Shown here: in pieces, positions 60,233 to 64,000 of the stretch
Position numbering within the stretch: the first letter of the stretch is position 1
Layout: each line of letters begins with the position of its first letter
Source: Paraspadella gotoi
Taxonomy: Eukaryota; Chaetognatha
Direction of reading: 5' to 3'
Length of the DNA stretch: 64,000 nucleotides
NCBI GenBank assembly: GCA_051294375.1
Contig: CM119271.1
Coordinates: 9,696,291-9,760,290 of the forward strand
Made by a program: the position numbers and the translations under genes
The notes under the pieces: model-generated
Told to the model about the DNA's origin: nothing
Database searches by the model: none
What the model saw: the letters and a program-made list of their open reading frames with translations, nothing else

Positions 60233-61419
60233 CCAGAGTTAAAAATGACAATACGTCGTCGACGCAAAGCACGCGTCTCCGCCACCGCTTACGGGGCAGA
60301 CCGCCGCCAAGGCCGCCGCCAACTTCGCGGCCTCATATCGCCGCCACAATGGATCGGCCCACCGGGTCCGATCGCGGGTGGGGGTGGAGACAACCACCTT
60401 AAAAAATCATACGACGAGCAAAACGCTCGCCAACGCGCCTTCCAGGGCCCATGACGACGAGAGCGAACCTTCACTCGTGGCTTTACCGCCGGCAGTCGTC
60501 CTCGCCCTCACCGTCGCCTCACTATTGGCCTCATCTTCCGAATGAGTAGGTTTTCACAATCTTGTCCAGAGTTAATTCTTTCAAGACTTCAACTTTTAAT
60601 TCAACATTAAATCAAAAGAAAAGTTCAAAAATATTTGGAAAAAACAGTTCAGAAAATCCTCAAACGTCGGCGCCGCCAACGCCAATTTCGCCGCGTTGCG
60701 GGCAGCCAATGCAGATGCAGGAGTCGAGGCAGCAGCGCAGACCCACAGCACGGTCTGTCCGCCGTCGCCGGCGACCAGGTTCCGCGCACCAACCGTTGTT
60801 TCGCCGCGCCGTCTCCGCCGTCGACTCCACCGCCGTCGATCACTGGCGATGTAGGTCTCACAGAATTACAATCCATTATCAAGAGATATTTTTATTTCAC
60901 AAAATAATATTTTCCATAACAATAATCCCTTTTTAGAGCTGCATCTTCAGCGCGTCGAATGCGACGCCGCCGCTGACGCGTCGGACGACAACAACGTCGA
61001 CATCACGCTGCTTAAGTTTAGATAGTATTAAGTGAATTTAGCGTGTTTCGAAATGGTAGATTAGTTTAAATCGTTTGTTTACATGCTCCAAAGCATGTAA
61101 TATTTAGATAGTTATATTTCGTTGCATGTTATTCAACATGCATTTATTTAGATAGCATATCAAATTTGTTTACATGATTAACATGTTAATAGATCAGTTC
61201 GCTCGTCAGTCAAGTCTAATTTTAGTTTTAAATTTAAGTTACCAAGGTTCTAATTCAAGTTTAAATTCAAGTTTAAATTTAAGTTCGAGTTCAAATATCA
61301 ACTTAATTTATTTTGAGTTTAAGTTTTTCTAAGGGTAATTATTTTAAATAATTAAATAAGTTTAAATTTAAGTTTTAAAGTAAAAGATTTTTAGGTTTTG
61401 AAAAAGTTAAAGTCCGCAG
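60233..61419 (+). repeat. 1.19-kb unit duplicated across a 100-N gap, first copy
   Basis: Starts CCAGAGTTAAAAATGACAAT and ends at the gap; repeats at 61,520-62,712 with single-base differences and indels. It contains the candidate spliced gene and an AT-rich part with TTTAAATTCAAG words and the palindrome ACATGCTCCAAAGCATGT. Confidence 0.9.
60236..61015 (+). CDS. Small spliced membrane-protein candidate, first copy (indels)
   Basis: A strong acceptor (TTTTCTGTTCCAG) precedes the first exon. The exon model follows the second copy: about 60,237-60,545, 60,648-60,850 and 60,937-61,015. Here the first exon has insertions (GAGAGCGAACC, GCCGGCAGTCG) that break the frame of the hydrophobic segment, while exon 2 keeps a long open frame FRKSSNVGAANANFAALRAA followed by TVCPPSP. 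See the second copy for the fuller description. Confidence 0.3.
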
Positions 61420-61519
61420 NNNNNNNNNNNNNNNNNNNNNNNNNNNNNNNNNNNNNNNNNNNNNNNNNNNNNNNNNNNNNNNNNNNNNNNNNNNNNNNNN
61501 NNNNNNNNNNNNNNNNNNN
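61420..61519. other. Assembly gap, 100 N
   Basis: Flanked on both sides by the same 1.19-kb sequence, so the true gap may be negative (unmerged overlap or two alleles). Confidence 0.95.
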
Positions 61520-62712
61520 CCAGAGTTAAAAATGACAATAACGTCGTCGACGCAAAGCATGCGTCTCCGCCACCACTTGCGGGGCAGACCGCCGCCAACG
61601 CCGCCGCCAACGCGGCTCATATCGCCGCAACAATGGATCGGCCCACCGGGTCCGAATCGCGGGTGGGGGTGGAGACAACCACCTTAAAAAATCACTACGA
61701 CGAGCACGCTCCGCCAACGCGCCTTCCAGGGCCCATGACGACGAGAGACGACACCTTCACTCGTGGCTTTTCCGCCGGAGTCGTCCTCGGCCTCACCGTC
61801 GCCCTCCACATTGGCCTCATCTTCCGAATGAGTAGGTTTTCACAATCTTGTCCAAAGTAATTCCATTTCAGACTAACTTTTAAATTCAACATTAAATCAA
61901 AGAAAAATTTTAAAATATTTTTGAAAAAAACAGTTCAGAAAATCCTCAGACGTCGGCGCCGCCAACGCCAATTTCGCCGCGTTGCGGGCAGCCAATGCAG
62001 CTGCAGGAGTCGAGGCAGCACGGCGCAGACCCGCAGCACCGTCTGTCCGCCATCGCCGGGCGACCAGGTTACGGCGCCACCCTTGGTTTCGCCGCCGCCG
62101 TCTCCGCCGTCGACTCCACCGCCGTCAATCACTGGCGATGTAGGTCTCACAGAATTACAATCCATTATCAAGAGATATTTTTATTTCACAAAATAATATT
62201 TTCCATAAACAATAATCCCCTTTTAGAGCTGCAATCTTCAGCGCGTCGAATGCGACGCCGCCGCTGACGCGTCGGACGACAACAATGTCGACATCCACGC
62301 TGCTTAGTTTAGATAGTATCAAGTGAATTTAGCCTGTTTCGAAATTGGTAGATTAGTTTAAATCGTTTGTTTACATGCTCCAAAGCATGTAAATATTTAG
62401 ATAGTTTATATTTCGTTTGTATGTTATTCAACATGCATTTATTTAGATAGCATATTAAATTTGTTTACATGATTAACATGTAATAGATCAGTTCGTCTCG
62501 TCAGTCAAGAGTCTTAATTTTAATTAAAATTCAAGTTTACCAAGGTTTTTAATTCAAGTTTAAATTCAAGTTTAAATTTAAGTTCGAGTATAAACTTAAT
62601 TTATTTTTAAGTTTAAGTTTTTCTAAGGGTAATTATTTTAAATAATTAAATAAGTTTAAATTTAAGTTTTAAAGTAAAAGATTCTTAGGTTTTGAAGAAG
62701 TAAAGTCGCGAG
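61520..62712 (+). repeat. 1.19-kb unit, second copy
   Basis: Second version of 60,233-61,419, continuing into TTTGGTGGAGTATTGGATAC and the right copy of the 240-bp inverted repeat. Confidence 0.9.
61522..62307 (+). CDS. Small spliced membrane-protein candidate, second copy
   Basis: First exon, open from the unit's left edge to 61,831 (donor GTAGGT): LKNDNNVVDAKHASPPPLAG, then an Ala/Asn-rich part, ATG at 61,633 (MDRPTGSESR) and a likely membrane helix (GFSAGVVLGLTVALHIGLIF). Exon 2, 61,934-62,139 (acceptor AACAG, donor GTAGGT), is proline-rich at its end (PPSPPSTPPPSITGD). Exon 3, 62,227-62,307, begins SCNLQRVECDAAADASDD and ends HIHAA-like before TAG. Joining at these sites gives a continuous 161-codon frame from 61,633, but a second frame of exon 2 looks equally protein-like, so the middle is uncertain. 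It lies 3.5 kb after the gypsy ORF; whether it is an accessory (env-position) gene or a host gene is not known. Confidence 0.35.
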
Positions 62713-62965
62713 CCTGTTTGGTGGAGTATTGGATACCTCTGGCCCCAGGCAAACGTTGTTAGAACTGTAAAAAGTGTTGTCTTAAAAGTGAGCGATAACA
62801 CATCAACGTAAGAACGTTTCAGAGTCAATCTCCAAGAAGCTTCTGCAAACAATAAAACAAGAAAAATAAGAGAAGAGAAAATAACAATTGAAAAGGAAAA
62901 AGAATTAAATAATTAAGAAATTATAGAAAGAAAAAAGATTTTAATAAAAAGGTTTAAACAATTTT
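62712..62965 (-). repeat. 240-bp inverted repeat, right copy
   Basis: Reverse complement of 58,268-58,510. It is preceded by CTGTTTGGTGGAGTATTGGA, which looks like an LTR end plus primer-binding site in plus orientation. Confidence 0.8.
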
Positions 62966-64000
62966 ATAATGTTAATAGAGAGTGAACACTCTTTTCTGTT
63001 TTTTTTATTTGTAAGTAGAGAGATAATATGAATTTTGTTACATGTCATAACAAGTTATACGACCGAACGTAATATGGGTCCAGATACGGTGATTCTTATA
63101 GTTAACATCCAGTGTTCGCTGCTTCGTAAATTGTATACATAAACGTTCAGTTTTTTTCTACCTCGTTGGTGGTTGTTGCTTGGTTGTGTATTGTCGAGAT
63201 CGTCGTTCTTATCGACATGCTCGATGGGAATGGAACTGGATCGCTCGGTTTGTGCAATTCAAATCGCTCTCTTCTCAACAAGCTCGTGTCTCTGGGTACC
63301 TGGTATTGTTCGCATTTGTTTGTAAGGTGTTTCTGATGACCGAGCGCGTGGCCGCTAACCTTTTCCACCTTCGGTCCAGCGCAGGCGTTCCTCAGTGTGT
63401 ATTATTTTTGCTTATTCTTCGATCTATTCCCGATAATTACAATGCGGTCATGACTCTTTTGTCGAAAGTTGAATACAAGATTATTTCGAATGAGACTTGA
63501 CTTTGCGCGCCAATAAAATTAAGAATAAATTAACACATTAGTCGTGATATCTGTAAGAGAAATCAGAATCTGCGTAATCCAAGTTTGATCGAATCTTCTA
63601 AATGTTTCAGAAGAGCTCTACGCGAGACATTGGTTTAGTACCTTATTTTGATTGTAATTTTGTGTGTGTGCGTAGTAACAGGGTAACTAAAGGGGCGAAG
63701 GTACTATGATTGTTAAAAAGTAGTGGTTTATTTTCATAGATGTTTAAACTGTGAGCTAGCAATGTTCTATCGCAGACATTATCTCATTCGTGTCTTTTCC
63801 TCAGTATATGTGAGTGTTAGCTTGCTAAACGCCGAGCACATCTGCGTTCAATATGAAAAGATCTGGAGGTAAACATTCTAATATATTATGCATTTGGATA
63901 GCGTGATACTTTCTTCTCCATCTTTTTGCTTCTGATCTGATTTGCCACCAAGAGACTATTGTGTGGGATTGGGTGTAGGTTATTCATTAATCAATCCCGA
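62966..64000. other. Unassigned right end of the window
   Basis: AT-rich with one open frame at 63,180-63,500 (next entry). The rest shows no gene, RNA or clear repeat. Confidence 0.5.
63180..63500 (+). CDS. Hypothetical 106-codon frame, possibly a Ty1/copia Gag remnant
   Basis: Starts MVVYCRDRRSYRHARWEW and ends at TGA after KVEYKIISNET. Near the end, LLILRSIPDNYNAVMTLLSK resembles the conserved L-P-x-x-Y/F-x-x-x-V/M-x-x-L block of copia-type Gag. Nothing else in the frame supports this, and there is no recognisable zinc knuckle or pol downstream. It may be chance. Confidence 0.2.
   Translation: MVVYCRDRRSYRHARWEWNWIARFVQFKSLSSQQARVSGYLVLFAFVCKVFLMTERVAANLFHLRSSAGVPQCVLFLLILRSIPDNYNAVMTLLSKVEYKIISNET

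Overview
This is a window of animal nuclear DNA from a draft assembly, most likely an invertebrate. The evidence is spliceosomal U2 snRNA sequence, GT-AG introns, EGF-like extracellular domains, dense (TC)n, (ATTC)n, (TTTC)n and (GAC)n microsatellites, and several classes of eukaryotic transposon. It has 15 N-gaps, seven of them exactly 25 N. Repeated copies of the same sequence differ mostly by one-base indels, as expected from poorly polished long reads. I cannot name the species.

Positions 3.7-39 kb are one locus written out several times in both orientations. The unit is a U2 snRNA gene followed by a six-exon gene for a predicted three-pass membrane protein with a C-terminal cysteine-rich/EGF tail. 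Copies are A (+, about 4.4-12.7 kb), B (-, about 17-22.97 kb, with exons 3-5 entered twice), C (+, about 22.98-28.27 kb), D (-, 28.27-30.36 kb) and E (-, 33.7-38.9 kb). A and B meet in an identical 1.9-kb palindrome around 14.9 kb. C and D form a second inverted repeat. The simplest reading is two haplotypes and chimeric inverted reads laid end to end, although a true inverted duplication is not excluded.

Comparing copies gives empty sites for two transposon insertions: a 3.3-kb TTAA-target element (30,367-33,693) and a 2.57-kb hAT-like element (36,043-38,607) that carries a decayed antisense Ty3/gypsy gag-pol.

From 40.6 kb the window is different DNA. It holds an unrecognised degraded stretch, the last part of an M16-peptidase-like gene in shifted frames (43.5-43.9 kb), a truncated frameshifted DIRS-type retrotransposon (44.7-47.5 kb), and an uninterrupted 3,287-codon Ty3/gypsy Gag-Pol ORF (48,222-58,085). 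That ORF has an unrecognised ~1,000-residue N-terminal region and a ZZ-like zinc finger before Gag. Downstream lies a small spliced membrane-protein candidate present twice on either side of a 100-N gap (60.2-62.7 kb), a 240-bp inverted repeat (58.3 and 62.8 kb), and about 1 kb of unassigned sequence.

The items most worth checking are the giant Gag-Pol, the two transposon insertions with matching empty sites, the multi-pass EGF protein, and the copy structure of the U2/EGF locus.
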